Of a DNA stretch of 64,000 nt, positions 34,262 to 42,634 are shown piece by piece (position 1 is the first letter of the stretch; each line of letters opens with the position of its first letter). Source of the DNA: Streptomyces sp. NRRL S-455. Lineage in GTDB: Bacteria; Actinomycetota; Actinomycetes; Streptomycetales; Streptomycetaceae. Under the pieces are notes generated by a model that saw nothing but the letters and a program-made list of their open reading frames with translations, searched no databases and was not told where the DNA came from. Both the position numbers and the translations under genes were made by a program. The DNA is taken from positions 496,001 through 560,000 of the forward strand of contig NZ_JOCT01000001.1 in assembly GCF_000717875.1 (NCBI RefSeq), read 5' to 3'.

Positions 34262-34285
34262 AGTATGCACTAGTGCAATGGAGAG
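34262..34285. promoter_or_regulatory. MocR/split-barrel shared promoter with 12-bp palindrome
   Basis: TGCACTAGTGCA (34266-34277) is a perfect 12-bp palindrome in the 35-bp space between the divergent genes. It abuts the MocR -10 (CATACT, minus strand 34267-34262) and lies immediately before the plus-strand ribosome site GGAGAG (34280-34285). A protein here would block both directions. Confidence 0.55.
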
Positions 34286-34289
34286 CGCC

Positions 34290-34979
34290 ATGCAGGGGAC
34301 CGCGCAGACGCCGTCGCAGCCCGCCGCCACCGCCTACACCCCGACCGACCGCACCGTCCCCACACGCGCGGCGGACCGGGCCTCGTACGACCGGGAACTG
34401 GTGCACGCGATACTCGACGAGGGCTACGTCTGCCACCTCGGCTTCGTCCGCGACGGCGCGCCGGTCGTACTGCCGACGCTGTACGCCCGGGTCGGCGAGC
34501 GGCTCTACGTACACGGCTCGACGGGCTCGCGTCCGCTGCGGGCGGCCGGTCAGGCCGACCCGGGACTGCCGGTCTGCCTGACCGTCACGCACGTCGACGG
34601 CCTGGTCCTGGCCCGGTCGGCCTTCCACCACTCGATCAACTACCGCTCCGTGGTGGTGCACGGCGTGGCCCATGACGTGACGGACCCCGAGGAGAAGCGG
34701 CAGTCCCTGGACGCGCTGGTCGACCACGTCGTGCCGGGCCGCGCCGCCGACTCACGGCCGGCCAGCAAGAAGGAGCTGGCCGCCACGGCCGTGATCCGCC
34801 TGGACCTCGACGAAGTCTCGGCAAAGCTGCGCACCGGCGGCGTGAACGACGAACCGGAGGACCTCACCCTTCCGCACTGGGCCGGAGTCGTTCCGGTCCA
34901 CAAGAGTTACGGCACCCCGATCCCCGACCCCGGCCTGGCCCTCGGTACGGAACTTCCCGACTACCTCAAGGCAAACTGA
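34290..34979 (+). CDS. Split-barrel flavin-binding protein (pyridoxamine 5'-phosphate oxidase family)
   Basis: This 229-residue protein contains LVHAILDEGYVCHLGFVRDG, YVHGSTGSRPLRAAGQ and TVTHVDGLVLARSAFHHSIN, the split-barrel FMN-binding set of the Nim-like/PNPOx branch. The last ~40 residues are an extension (LPHWAGVVPVHKSYGTPIPD). GGAGAG four bases before the ATG at 34290 favours this start over the ATG at 34278, which touches the palindrome. It is probably the main target of the divergent MocR regulator. Confidence 0.82.
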   Translation: MQGTAQTPSQPAATAYTPTDRTVPTRAADRASYDRELVHAILDEGYVCHLGFVRDGAPVVLPTLYARVGERLYVHGSTGSRPLRAAGQADPGLPVCLTVTHVDGLVLARSAFHHSINYRSVVVHGVAHDVTDPEEKRQSLDALVDHVVPGRAADSRPASKKELAATAVIRLDLDEVSAKLRTGGVNDEPEDLTLPHWAGVVPVHKSYGTPIPDPGLALGTELPDYLKAN

Positions 34980-34983
34980 CCGG

Positions 34984-35919
34984 TCACACAAGCACCCCCG
35001 ACCCGGCCCGCGCCTCCCCCACCGCAAGCCCCACGACCGACCCCAGCATCAGGAGGGTTCCGGCCACGGTCGCCACCGTCAGCTGCTCCCCGAGCAGAAC
35101 AACGGCGAGCGCGGCCGCACTCACCGGCTCAAGCAGCATGACCACCGAGACGGTCGCCGACCGTACGACGGCCGCGCCGGCGAAATAGAGGCCGTAGGCC
35201 AGGGCCGTCGGCACAGCGGCGACATACGCCAGCAGAACCAGGAGCCGCCCGGGTTCCGCGGTGTGCGGCACCAGCCCCTCGCCCAGCGCGAACGGCAGCA
35301 GGCACAGGCTCGTCACGGCGAACGCCCCGACGGTCGTCCGGGAGGCGTCGGTCGCGCCGTCCCGCCCCCACCGGCGGGTGAGCAGCGTCATCACGCTGTA
35401 CCCGGCCGCGGACAGCAGCGCGAGCAGCACACCCCACGGGCGTACGGCCGTCCCCCCGCCGCCCAGTACGAGGACCGCGAGGCCGGCGAGGGCGCCCGCG
35501 ACGGCGGCGGTCCCGCCTCGCCCCAGGCGTTCGGAGAGGGTCAGCCGGGCGCCGAGCGCGATGAGCACGGGCCCCGCGCCGAGTGTGACGACAGTGGCGA
35601 CGGCGAGGCCCGTGGCCGCGACGGCCGCGAAGTAGGCCGTCTGGAACACCGCGAGTCCCAGCCCGGTGACCCCGGCCCGCAGCGCCCTGCGGGCGAGCGG
35701 CTCGGACACGGCGGTCCGGGCACGCGGCCGGACCAGGCGCACGGCGAGCAGCAGCACCAGGCCGGCGGCGCAGCGCCAGAAAGAGAGGGCGACGGGCCCC
35801 AGGTCACTGGTCCGGTAGACCAGGGAGGCGGCCGCGCCGGCGGTACCCCAGGCGACACCGGCGACGATCAGGTAGAGGAGGCCTCGCCCGACGGGCAGGC
35901 CGGAGACAGTCTTCGACAC
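34984..35919 (-). CDS. EamA/DMT-family transporter (leader-peptide controlled?)
   Basis: In this 311-residue protein two EamA repeats are clear: [20 protein letters not shown] at the start and [20 protein letters not shown] near the end. It is a likely metabolite exporter. GGAGAGAA lies just before the GTG at 35919. Unlike the other three EamA genes it has no divergent regulator; upstream is a 13-codon leader ORF with folded RNA, suggesting attenuation. It converges on the split-barrel gene, with 4 bases between stops. Confidence 0.85.
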   Translation of the reverse strand: MSKTVSGLPVGRGLLYLIVAGVAWGTAGAAASLVYRTSDLGPVALSFWRCAAGLVLLLAVRLVRPRARTAVSEPLARRALRAGVTGLGLAVFQTAYFAAVAATGLAVATVVTLGAGPVLIALGARLTLSERLGRGGTAAVAGALAGLAVLVLGGGGTAVRPWGVLLALLSAAGYSVMTLLTRRWGRDGATDASRTTVGAFAVTSLCLLPFALGEGLVPHTAEPGRLLVLLAYVAAVPTALAYGLYFAGAAVVRSATVSVVMLLEPVSAAALAVVLLGEQLTVATVAGTLLMLGSVVGLAVGEARAGSGVLV

Positions 35920-35930
35920 GTGTTCTCTCC

Positions 35931-36071
35931 GCAGACGCGCACGACACACCGCGCGGCATCGGCGGCGAGTGGTGCGCGGAAGTTCGGGAAGGGCCCCGGA
36001 TCAGTGGATCAGCGGGGTCCGCGGACTTCGTCTGCGGGCAGCACCGTCCGGCCCGGCGACGACACGCCGGG
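35931..36071 (-). promoter_or_regulatory. Structured leader RNA between leader peptide and EamA gene
   Basis: After the leader ORF stop comes a hairpin CCCGGCG-6-CGCCGGG (36071-36052 region, stems 36052-36058 and 36065-36071). Further on, the segment complementary to 36029-36035 (GCAGACG in the RNA) can pair with CGTCTGC at 35937-35931, which ends next to the ribosome site GGAGAG. These could be alternative structures that open or close translation or transcription of the exporter gene. Confidence 0.4.
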
Positions 36072-36093
36072 CGCGGTTTCCGGAGGGCCCGCC

Positions 36094-36135
36094 TCAGGCG
36101 GCCGGAGGCGGAAGAACGAGTGCGTTCGAAGGCAT
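36094..36135 (-). CDS. 13-residue leader peptide MPSNALVLPPPAA
   Basis: ATG at 36135 with AAGGTG seven bases upstream opens a 13-codon ORF ending TGA at 36094-36096. The PPP tract is a classic ribosome-slowing sequence, and ALVL could respond to leucine, valine or alanine supply. It sits 175 bases before the EamA start and is followed directly by hairpins. This looks like a regulatory leader, not a functional product. It is too short for composition tests, so confidence rests on the ribosome site and position. Confidence 0.5.
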   Translation of the reverse strand: MPSNALVLPPPAA

Positions 36136-36145
36136 GATCGGCACC

Positions 36146-37150
36146 TTATGCGGCCGTTCCGGGCGTGGACAACTCCCTTTCCGGGCCGCCGCTCGCCACC
36201 GGCCGTCCGGAGCCCTTCGCGGGCGTCGAGGACTGCGCGATGAACGCGCCGACGAGCACGATCACGCCACCGGCGATCTGCGGCGCCGACAAGTGCTCGC
36301 CGAGCAGGACCCATGCCAGGACGGTGGCGATGACCGCTTCGAGACAGGCCACGACACCCGCGACCTGCGGGGAGAGCCGGCGCACGGAGAGCACACCGGT
36401 GACGTACGCGACGACCGTCGCGACCAGGACGATCCAGGCCAGCAGGACGACGGCGGCGACGGGCGTGGCGTCCATGCGAGCGGTGCCCTGGAGCACGGAC
36501 CATTCCATGCTCCAGGGCCGGGCGACGACGGTCAGCACGGCGGCGCCGACGAGCAGGCCGTAGGCGATGACGCCGAGCGGGTCGGGCGCCTCGTCCCCGG
36601 CATCGCTGCCCTGGTCGGAGAGGACGAAGTAGCCGACCTGGCAGCAGGCCGCGCCGAGCGCGAACAGCAGGCCCAGGGCGTCGAAGCCGAGGCCCGACCA
36701 CACCTCGACGACACACGCCAGCCCACCGACCGCGAGGACGACACCGACCGCGGCGGCACGCGACACGGGCCGCCGCTGGACGAAACGCACCCAGCCCAGC
36801 ACCAGGGCGGGCGCCAGGTACTCGATGAGCAGCGCCACCCCGACAGGGATGCGGGAGAGCGCGGCGAAGTAGCAGGCCTGCACCCCCGCGACGGCCAGCA
36901 GCCCGAACCCGGCGAGCAGTCCGGGGCGTCGGCGCAGCAGCGCACGGTGGCGCACGGCGAGCGGCAGCATCACCAGGGCCGCCCCGGCCACCCGCAGCCA
37001 CACCACGTGCAGCGGGTCGAGGCCCGCCTCGATCAGCGGCTTGGCCGCGACACCGGATCCACCGAAGGCCACCGCGGACAGGAGCGCGAGGCCGAGCCCC
37101 GCGCCCTTGCCGCGCCTGCTCGCACTGCTGTCAGACGTCCGCACCGGCAC
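36146..37150 (-). CDS. EamA/DMT-family transporter
   Basis: This 334-residue protein begins MPVRTSDSSASRRGKGAGLG, has ten hydrophobic segments, and carries the typical LSPQVAGVVACLEAVIATVL of repeat two. A Ser/Gly/Pro tail follows. The start is the GTG at 37150. Its stop is only 10 bases before the leader peptide of the next EamA gene, so the two exporters could share a transcript. Confidence 0.85.
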   Translation of the reverse strand: MPVRTSDSSASRRGKGAGLGLALLSAVAFGGSGVAAKPLIEAGLDPLHVVWLRVAGAALVMLPLAVRHRALLRRRPGLLAGFGLLAVAGVQACYFAALSRIPVGVALLIEYLAPALVLGWVRFVQRRPVSRAAAVGVVLAVGGLACVVEVWSGLGFDALGLLFALGAACCQVGYFVLSDQGSDAGDEAPDPLGVIAYGLLVGAAVLTVVARPWSMEWSVLQGTARMDATPVAAVVLLAWIVLVATVVAYVTGVLSVRRLSPQVAGVVACLEAVIATVLAWVLLGEHLSAPQIAGGVIVLVGAFIAQSSTPAKGSGRPVASGGPERELSTPGTAA

Positions 37151-37225
37151 ATGATGGCAGGGGCCGACAGGAGCGTCACCCCCTATGGCACCTGTCTCAC
37201 TGTCCGGACGGGGCGAGCCGCTCGG

Positions 37226-37430
37226 TCAGGGAGTGACTTCGCCGCCCTGGACGGATTCCTGAGGCCGGTCCGACCAGCCGTCGAGCAGGGCGAGCACCTC
37301 GTACGGATCGACACCGACTCGTTCGAGCACCTCGACCGCGCGCCTGCCGGTCCACCACGACCGCCGCGAGCAGGTCGGCACCGCGGGCCGACCGGCCGTG
37401 CCCCGCGGGGCAGGTTCACCTCGAGGGGGC
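37226..37430 (-). pseudogene. Clp N-terminal-domain protein, decayed 3' remnant
   Basis: Directly downstream of padR, the minus strand encodes ARGADLLAAVVVDRQAR and then, in a shifted frame, AVEVLERVGVDPYEVLALLD followed by GWSDRPQES and a stop at 37226. The two pieces read as one Clp_N repeat end if two bases are restored in the run GCGCGC, so a 2-base loss has broken the frame. The N-terminal ~100 or more residues of such a protein are absent. I infer the family from the HLL(x)D..RAVEVL(x)R(x)GVDP pattern. Confidence 0.6.
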
Positions 37431-37436
37431 CGGCCC

Positions 37437-38063
37437 TCAATCTTCGTCGGCGAGGATCAGATACAGCTTCTTGCGGGCTTCGTTGATGACGCCGAGCGCC
37501 TTCTCCCGCTGCTCCTTGCTGCCGGTCTTCCAGACCTGCCCAAAGGCCTCCATCAGCCCGAAGCCGGCCTGGCGGATCTCACCGAGGGCCTCCCAGTCGA
37601 CCCCGCGGGAGGCCTCCTCCCAAGGAGCCTCGGGCCCTTCGTCGGCAGCGGCGCGGCCGGCCTCGGTGAGCGAGAACAGCTTCTTGCCACCCTCGGACTG
37701 GCTGATGATCAGCCCTTCGTCCTCCAGCAGCTGAAGGGTGGGGTACACCGAGCCGGGGCTGGGCTTCCACGCCCCGCCGCTACGCTCGGCGATCTCCTGG
37801 ATCATCTCGTAGCCGTGCATCGGACGGTCCTTCAGCAGGGCCAGGATCGAGGCCCGCACGTCACCGCGCCGCGCCCTTCCCCTCGGCCCGCCGCGCCCTC
37901 GGCCGCCCCATGGGCCGGGACCGAATCCCGGGCCCCCGGGACCACCCCAGCCGGGGCCGCCCGGCCCGAAGGGACCGAAGGCCGCACGCAGCTGCTCGAA
38001 GCCGCCCCGGCCGGGACGCGGTCCGCCGTGTCCATGTCCGCGCTCGAAACCATGGGTACGCAT
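37437..38063 (-). CDS. PadR-family transcriptional regulator
   Basis: This 208-residue protein has a Gly/Pro/Arg-rich N-terminal extension of ~55 residues (GHGHGGPRPGRGGFEQ onward), then the PadR winged helix RRGDVRASILALLKDRPMHG, YEMIQEIAERSGGAWKPSPG and SVYPTLQLLEDEGLI. A helical C-terminal dimerisation domain ends KKLYLILADED. GGAGAG nine bases before the ATG at 38063 supports the start. The next gene downstream, its former operon partner, is in ruins. Confidence 0.88.
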   Translation of the reverse strand: MRTHGFERGHGHGGPRPGRGGFEQLRAAFGPFGPGGPGWGGPGGPGFGPGPWGGRGRGGPRGRARRGDVRASILALLKDRPMHGYEMIQEIAERSGGAWKPSPGSVYPTLQLLEDEGLIISQSEGGKKLFSLTEAGRAAADEGPEAPWEEASRGVDWEALGEIRQAGFGLMEAFGQVWKTGSKEQREKALGVINEARKKLYLILADED

Positions 38064-38108
38064 CGCAACCACTCTCCATTCCATCTTTGATCTGTCGCGA
38101 TGCCTCAA

Positions 38109-38118
38109 CGATATATCG
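38109..38118. promoter_or_regulatory. PadR operator candidate
   Basis: CGATATATCG is a perfect 10-bp palindrome 46 bases upstream of the padR start, in an AT-rich patch that also serves as its promoter. Autoregulation through a short palindrome is normal for PadR proteins. Confidence 0.4.
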
Positions 38119-38240
38119 GAACAGTACGGTTGCCAAGGCCCGGTCGGCGGACGCCGGCGGGGCCCCTGGCCGGCAGAACCGGGCCAGGACTCGCGAATTG
38201 GCCTTGGTCTGCGATTTCACGGAGCCCCTAACGTCGAGGC

Positions 38241-39059
38241 ATGCGGATCCGAATCGTCGACGCCTTCACCGACCGACCCTTCTCCGGCAACCCGGCCGGG
38301 GTGCTCCTGCTGGAAGAGGCGGATGCCTTCCCGGACGACGCCTGGCTGCAGAACGTCGCCCTCGAGGTCAACCACGCCGAGACCGCCTTCGCCCACCCGC
38401 TGCCCGAGGGCGGCGAGGCCGACTGGGCGCTGCGCTGGTTCACCCCGGCCGCCGAGGTCGCGATGTGCGGGCACGCGACCCTGGCCACCGCCCACGTCCT
38501 GCACACCACCGGTACCCAGGAGGGCCCGGTGCGGTTCGCCACCCGCAGCGGCGTCCTCGTCGCCACGTCGGCGGACGACGGCTCCGTCACGCTGGACTTC
38601 CCGACGGCTCCGCTCACCCCGGTGGACGTGCCCGACGGCCTCACCGAGGCCCTCGGCGCCGAGCCGCTCACGGCGTTCGACACCGGCCCGAACGTCGGCG
38701 ACCTGCTCGTGGAGGTCGCCGACGAGAAGACGGTGCGCGGCCTCCGCCCGGACCTCAAGGCACTCGCCACCCACTCCGAGCGCGGCGTCATCGCCACGGC
38801 ACTCGCGGAGGACCCGGCCCGGGGCTACGACTTCGTCTCGCGCTGCTTCTTCCCGAACGTCGGCATCGACGAGGACCCGGTGACCGGCAGCGCCCACACG
38901 GCGCTCGCCCCGTTCTGGTCCGAGCGCCTGGGCCGTCCCGGCCTCACCGGCCTGCAGGCCTCACCCCGCTCCGGCCGCGTCCGCACGGAGCTGCGCGGCG
39001 ACCGTACCCTGCTGACCGGCAGGGCGGTCACCGTCATCGAGGGTGAGCTGCTCGCCTAG
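38241..39059 (+). CDS. PhzF-family isomerase/epimerase-like protein
   Basis: This 272-residue protein starts MRIRIVDAFTDRPFSGNPAG, has the catalytic Glu in NHAETAFAHP, then AEVAMCGHATLATAHVL and DEDPVTGSAHTALAPFW, all hallmarks of the diaminopimelate-epimerase-like PhzF fold. The substrate is unknown; no phenazine genes are near. TAACGT ends six bases before the ATG, so the transcript is probably leaderless. A good terminator follows. Confidence 0.88.
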   Translation: MRIRIVDAFTDRPFSGNPAGVLLLEEADAFPDDAWLQNVALEVNHAETAFAHPLPEGGEADWALRWFTPAAEVAMCGHATLATAHVLHTTGTQEGPVRFATRSGVLVATSADDGSVTLDFPTAPLTPVDVPDGLTEALGAEPLTAFDTGPNVGDLLVEVADEKTVRGLRPDLKALATHSERGVIATALAEDPARGYDFVSRCFFPNVGIDEDPVTGSAHTALAPFWSERLGRPGLTGLQASPRSGRVRTELRGDRTLLTGRAVTVIEGELLA

Positions 39060-39067
39060 ATCCAGCG

Positions 39068-39099
39068 AAGGGGCGCACGAACACCGTCGTACGCCCCTT
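39068..39099. terminator. Bidirectional terminator between phzF-like and CPBP genes
   Basis: AAGGGGCG (39068-39075) pairs with CGCCCCTT (39092-39099), extended by an ACG/CGT pair after one mismatch, and followed by TTCT. It serves both convergent genes. Confidence 0.7.
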
Positions 39100-39110
39100 T
39101 CTGCAGCCGT

Positions 39111-39911
39111 TCACGCCGTCGGCAGCCAGCCCACCTTGCCCGCCAGCAGCGCGTACCCCACGAACGCCCCGATGTCGAGCAGGGAGTGGGCCACCACGAG
39201 CGGGCCGACCCGGCCCCAGCGGCGGTAGAGGTAGACGAAGACGACGCCCATGACCATGTTGCCGATGAAGCCACCGATGCCCTGATAGAGGTGGTACGAG
39301 CCGCGCAGCAGGGAGCTGCCCATCAGCGCGGCCGTCGGGGTCCAGCCCAGCTGGCCGAGGCGGCGCAGCAGGTAGCCGACGACGATCACTTCCTCCAGCA
39401 CCGCGTTCTGGATCGCCGAGAGGATCAGCACGGGGTACTTCCACCACACACCGGGCAGCGCCTCGGGCACCACGGTGAGGTTGAAGCCCAGGCCGCGGGC
39501 CGCCAGGTAGAAGGCGATGCCGGTGCTGCCGATGACCGCCGCGATCGCCGCGCCCCGGCCGAGGTCGGGCCAGGGGCGGGTGCGGTCGAAGCCGATCGTG
39601 CGCAGACCCGCGCCCTCGCGCAGCAGGAAGTGCGCGACGAGCGCGACGGGCACGAGCGCCGTGGTGATCCCGAACAGCTGCCAGGTCAGGTCGAGCCAGG
39701 GCCGGCCGGGCGCGGCCGAGGCGTTCATCGTGGCGGCCTGGTCCTTGAGCCCGCCCGGCTTGGTGACCGAACCGATGAAGCTGATCAGCGCGGACACGCC
39801 GCTCGCCCCGAGTGACAGCGCGAGGACGAGCAGGGTCTCGTTGCGGAGCATCCGCCGTGAGAGCCGCTGCTGGGGAATGGAATCGGCCACCGGGCTCGCC
39901 TCCGCCTGCAC
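39111..39911 (-). CDS. CPBP-family intramembrane glutamic protease-like protein
   Basis: This 266-residue polytopic protein has the EE motif in AVLEEVIVVGYLLRRLGQLG and the later His in LRGSYHLYQGIGGF plus VAHSLLDIG. The first motif normally reads EExxxRG; here Val-Val occupies the Phe-Arg positions, so protease activity is uncertain. GGAGG five bases before the GTG at 39911 decides the start. The role of this group in Streptomyces is unknown. Confidence 0.82.
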   Translation of the reverse strand: MQAEASPVADSIPQQRLSRRMLRNETLLVLALSLGASGVSALISFIGSVTKPGGLKDQAATMNASAAPGRPWLDLTWQLFGITTALVPVALVAHFLLREGAGLRTIGFDRTRPWPDLGRGAAIAAVIGSTGIAFYLAARGLGFNLTVVPEALPGVWWKYPVLILSAIQNAVLEEVIVVGYLLRRLGQLGWTPTAALMGSSLLRGSYHLYQGIGGFIGNMVMGVVFVYLYRRWGRVGPLVVAHSLLDIGAFVGYALLAGKVGWLPTA

Positions 39912-39977
39912 ACCTGCCTCCACTTCACCGACTGTCGGATCAGTATGGCGGCAGCAGGATGTCACCCCGACGGCGCG

Positions 39978-41495
39978 TCAGCCCAGCGACACAGGCTCCG
40001 GCAGCCCCACCGGCCAGCTGTGCACCGGGTCCCCCTGGTGCATCAACTCGCGGTAACGCCGGGTCGTCGCGGCCAGCGCGGCCTGACGCGTATGGCCGGC
40101 GTCCAGCGCCTTGTGGAACGTGGCGGCCTGCCAGCTCGCCCCGTTCACCCTGCGCCGGCACCGTTCCTCGATCACGCCCAGGTACAGGTCGCGGTCGGCC
40201 GGCTCGACCCCCCACGCGTCCAGCCCGGCCTCCGCGAGCGGCAGCAGTTCGTCCCGCACCAGGCTGACCGCGTCGACCTGCCCGGTGCCGCCGTACCGGC
40301 CGCGGCGCGGCCAGGTGAAGCGGGCGTCGATGCCGTCCTTGCACGCGGCGTCGAAGTTGGCGGCGGCAGCCTCGAACGGCAGCCGGGTCCACACCGGCCG
40401 GGATTCCTCGGCGAGGGCGCGGACGAGGCCGTAGTAGAAGGCCGCGTTGGCGACGACGTCGATGACGGTGGGCCCGGCGGGCAGTACACGGTTCTCCACG
40501 CGCAGGTGCGGGACGCCGTCGGCGACGCCGTAGACCGGGCGGTTCCAGCGGTAGATCGTGCCGTTGTGCAGGACCAGCTCCGCGAGCGCCGGGACACCGC
40601 CCTGGTCGAGTACCTCGAGCGGGTCCTCGTCGTCGCAGATCGGCAGCAACGCCGGGTAGTAGCGCAGGTTCTCCTCGAAGAGGTCGTACGCCGAAGTGAC
40701 CCAGCGCTCCCCGAACCAGGTACGCGGCCGGACGCCCTGGGCCTGGAGCTCGGGCGGGCGGGTGTCGGTGGACTGCTGGAACAGAGGAGGCCGCGACTCG
40801 CGCCACAGCTCGTGACCGAAGAGGAACGGCGAGTTGGCGCCGACGGCGATCTGCGCGGCGGCGACCGCCTGGGCCGCGTTCCACACGTCGGCGAAGCGGG
40901 CCGGGGTGACCTGGAGGTGCAGTTGCACGGAGGTGCAGGCGGCCTCCGGCGCGATCGACTTGGAGGTGCAGGTGAGGTGCTCCACGCCGGCGATGTCGAG
41001 CGTGAACTCCTCGCCCCGGGCGGCCACGATCTGGTCGTTGAGGAGGGTGTAGCGGTCGACGTCCGAGAGGTTCGACGACACCAGGTCGTCGCGGTCGAGG
41101 GTCGGCAGAATGCCGGTCATCACGATTCCCGCGTCAACCTCACCGGCTTTCCGGTCGGCATATGCCAGTGACGTACGGAGTTCCTCCGCGAGCCGGTCGA
41201 ATACCCGGCCACCCAGACGGTGTGGAGGAATGTTGACTTCCAGGTTGAACATGGCGAGTTCTGTTTGGAAATCGCGGCTCGCGATCCGTTCGAGGACCTG
41301 CGCGTTCAACATTTTCGGCATGCCGTCGGCGCCCGCGAGATTCAGCTCGATCTCCAGCCCCATGAGGTTCTTGGGGCGGTCGAACCGCTTCTCCGCCAGG
41401 AGCCGCTCCAAGCCCGTCAGGCACCGACGGAGCTTGTCGCGGTAGCGCTGGCGATCGGACAGGTCGAACCGGCCTGCCACGACCTTCTCCCCCAT
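39978..41495 (-). CDS. Glutamate-cysteine ligase family (GCS2-like) protein
   Basis: This 505-residue protein contains NLMGLEIELNLAGADGMPKM, the metal/glutamate-binding start of the GCS2 fold, then EVNIPPHRLGGRVFDRLAEE, QLHLQVTPARFADVWNAAQA and HLRVENRVLPAGPTVIDVV. Actinobacterial members of this long form have not been shown to make gamma-glutamylcysteine (these bacteria use mycothiol) and may ligate another amine to glutamate. GAGGAGGG lies upstream of the ATG. It is a single gene. Confidence 0.78.
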   Translation of the reverse strand: MGEKVVAGRFDLSDRQRYRDKLRRCLTGLERLLAEKRFDRPKNLMGLEIELNLAGADGMPKMLNAQVLERIASRDFQTELAMFNLEVNIPPHRLGGRVFDRLAEELRTSLAYADRKAGEVDAGIVMTGILPTLDRDDLVSSNLSDVDRYTLLNDQIVAARGEEFTLDIAGVEHLTCTSKSIAPEAACTSVQLHLQVTPARFADVWNAAQAVAAAQIAVGANSPFLFGHELWRESRPPLFQQSTDTRPPELQAQGVRPRTWFGERWVTSAYDLFEENLRYYPALLPICDDEDPLEVLDQGGVPALAELVLHNGTIYRWNRPVYGVADGVPHLRVENRVLPAGPTVIDVVANAAFYYGLVRALAEESRPVWTRLPFEAAAANFDAACKDGIDARFTWPRRGRYGGTGQVDAVSLVRDELLPLAEAGLDAWGVEPADRDLYLGVIEERCRRRVNGASWQAATFHKALDAGHTRQAALAATTRRYRELMHQGDPVHSWPVGLPEPVSLG

Positions 41496-42049
41496 CGATG
41501 CGTCCCTCCTCGAATGATGCGGGCCGAAGATCCGGCCGGCGGGGTCCCGGTCAGGTGGAGGATGCCCAGCGAAAGCGATCGATAACGTCCCGGAGGGGGC
41601 CGCTGACCGCTACGCTGGCCACGTGTAACCGGTGGCACATTCACTCGGCATGCCACAGAGGCCCGGGTTTTCGGTTCTGTGAAGTCGTGAAAAACGCCGA
41701 CAAGAATGGGCCGACCACCTCGCGGACATTCGCCGAGGTCATCGCCGCACACCCACGCCCGGAATCGGGATAATTCTCGCGTATCGCCGACCGAATGTAC
41801 CCTTGTTCTACTCACCGGAAACGACTAGACGAAACACAGTCTGAACCCGTGTCGTATAAACTCCGCGAACAGGCAGTAGGTTGGCGCCCTCGGTCGACGG
41901 GTCCTGCCGTCGAGGCGGTGTTCCACGGACCCCACCCCCCTCTCGTTCTTGAGACCCCCGGCCCCTGCCTCTGTCCACCCTCGTGAGCAGACAGCGCCGT
42001 CCGCCCCCGCCCTCGTGCCACCGTGCCTTTGAATGAGAGGCGACCCACC
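41496..42049. other. 554-bp intergenic region, relatively AT-rich
   Basis: This divergent region lies between the ligase gene and the hypothetical gene at 42050. A possible plus-strand promoter is TTGTTC (41803-41808), 17 bp, TAGACG (41826-41831), leaving a leader of about 210 bases. A 28-codon frame near 41686-41773 exists but its composition is weak. I see no recognisable RNA family. Confidence 0.45.
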
Positions 42050-42634
42050 ATGCCGCTGCATGTCCCTCCGGCTCCCGTGCCCGCGCTCCGATCCGTCCTC
42101 ACCGCGCTCTCCTCGCCCACCGCTGTGCACGAGGCCAGAACGCCCTCCCTGCTCCGCGCCCAGGGACCCGCCTCGCCCGAGCTCCCCCTGCCCGTGCACG
42201 TCCTCGACCGGGTCACGGCCGAGGGTGTCTCGGCCACCCGGCTGGCCGGGTGGCGTTTCCTGATCCGCTGCGGCGACCGTTCGGTGGCCGCAGCCGAGAC
42301 CATGCTGACCCCCGACGGCTGGGCCTTCTCCCATTTCTTCGAAGGCCCGTACATCACCTCCACCGAGCGCGCCCTGCGGCAGGCCGAGACGATGCCGCAG
42401 CCGTACCAGCCCCGCCTGCTGTCGGTACCCAGCCTGTACATGCTGACGCTCTGGCTGCACGAGGACTGCACCGCGGACGGCGCTGTCGGTCATCCCGCCG
42501 CCACCGACCTGCTCGTCCCGCTGGCCCCGGCGCCTCCCGGCATCGCGGCCCACCGGCCGCACCGCGTCGCCGAACTGCTCCCGGTGCTGACCCACCGGGC
42601 GACTCCGGGACGTCTGCTCGGCTCACCCGCCTGA
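42050..42634 (+). CDS. Hypothetical protein, unknown function
   Basis: This 194-residue protein has a Pro/Ala-rich start (MPLHVPPAPVPALRSVLTAL) and a more structured centre: RLAGWRFLIRCGDRSVAAAE, TMLTPDGWAFSHFFEGPYIT, and LLSVPSLYMLTLWLHED. It has no family I can name. Third-position GC and the GAGAGGCG ribosome site nine bases before the ATG support a real gene. The strong Trp/Phe content of the core suggests a compact alpha/beta domain. Confidence 0.68.
   Translation: MPLHVPPAPVPALRSVLTALSSPTAVHEARTPSLLRAQGPASPELPLPVHVLDRVTAEGVSATRLAGWRFLIRCGDRSVAAAETMLTPDGWAFSHFFEGPYITSTERALRQAETMPQPYQPRLLSVPSLYMLTLWLHEDCTADGAVGHPAATDLLVPLAPAPPGIAAHRPHRVAELLPVLTHRATPGRLLGSPA

Noticed and set aside
41686..41773. 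28-codon frame starting GTG within the 41496-42049 gap
   Set aside because: Third-position GC only about 75 percent, no ribosome site, no family resemblance.
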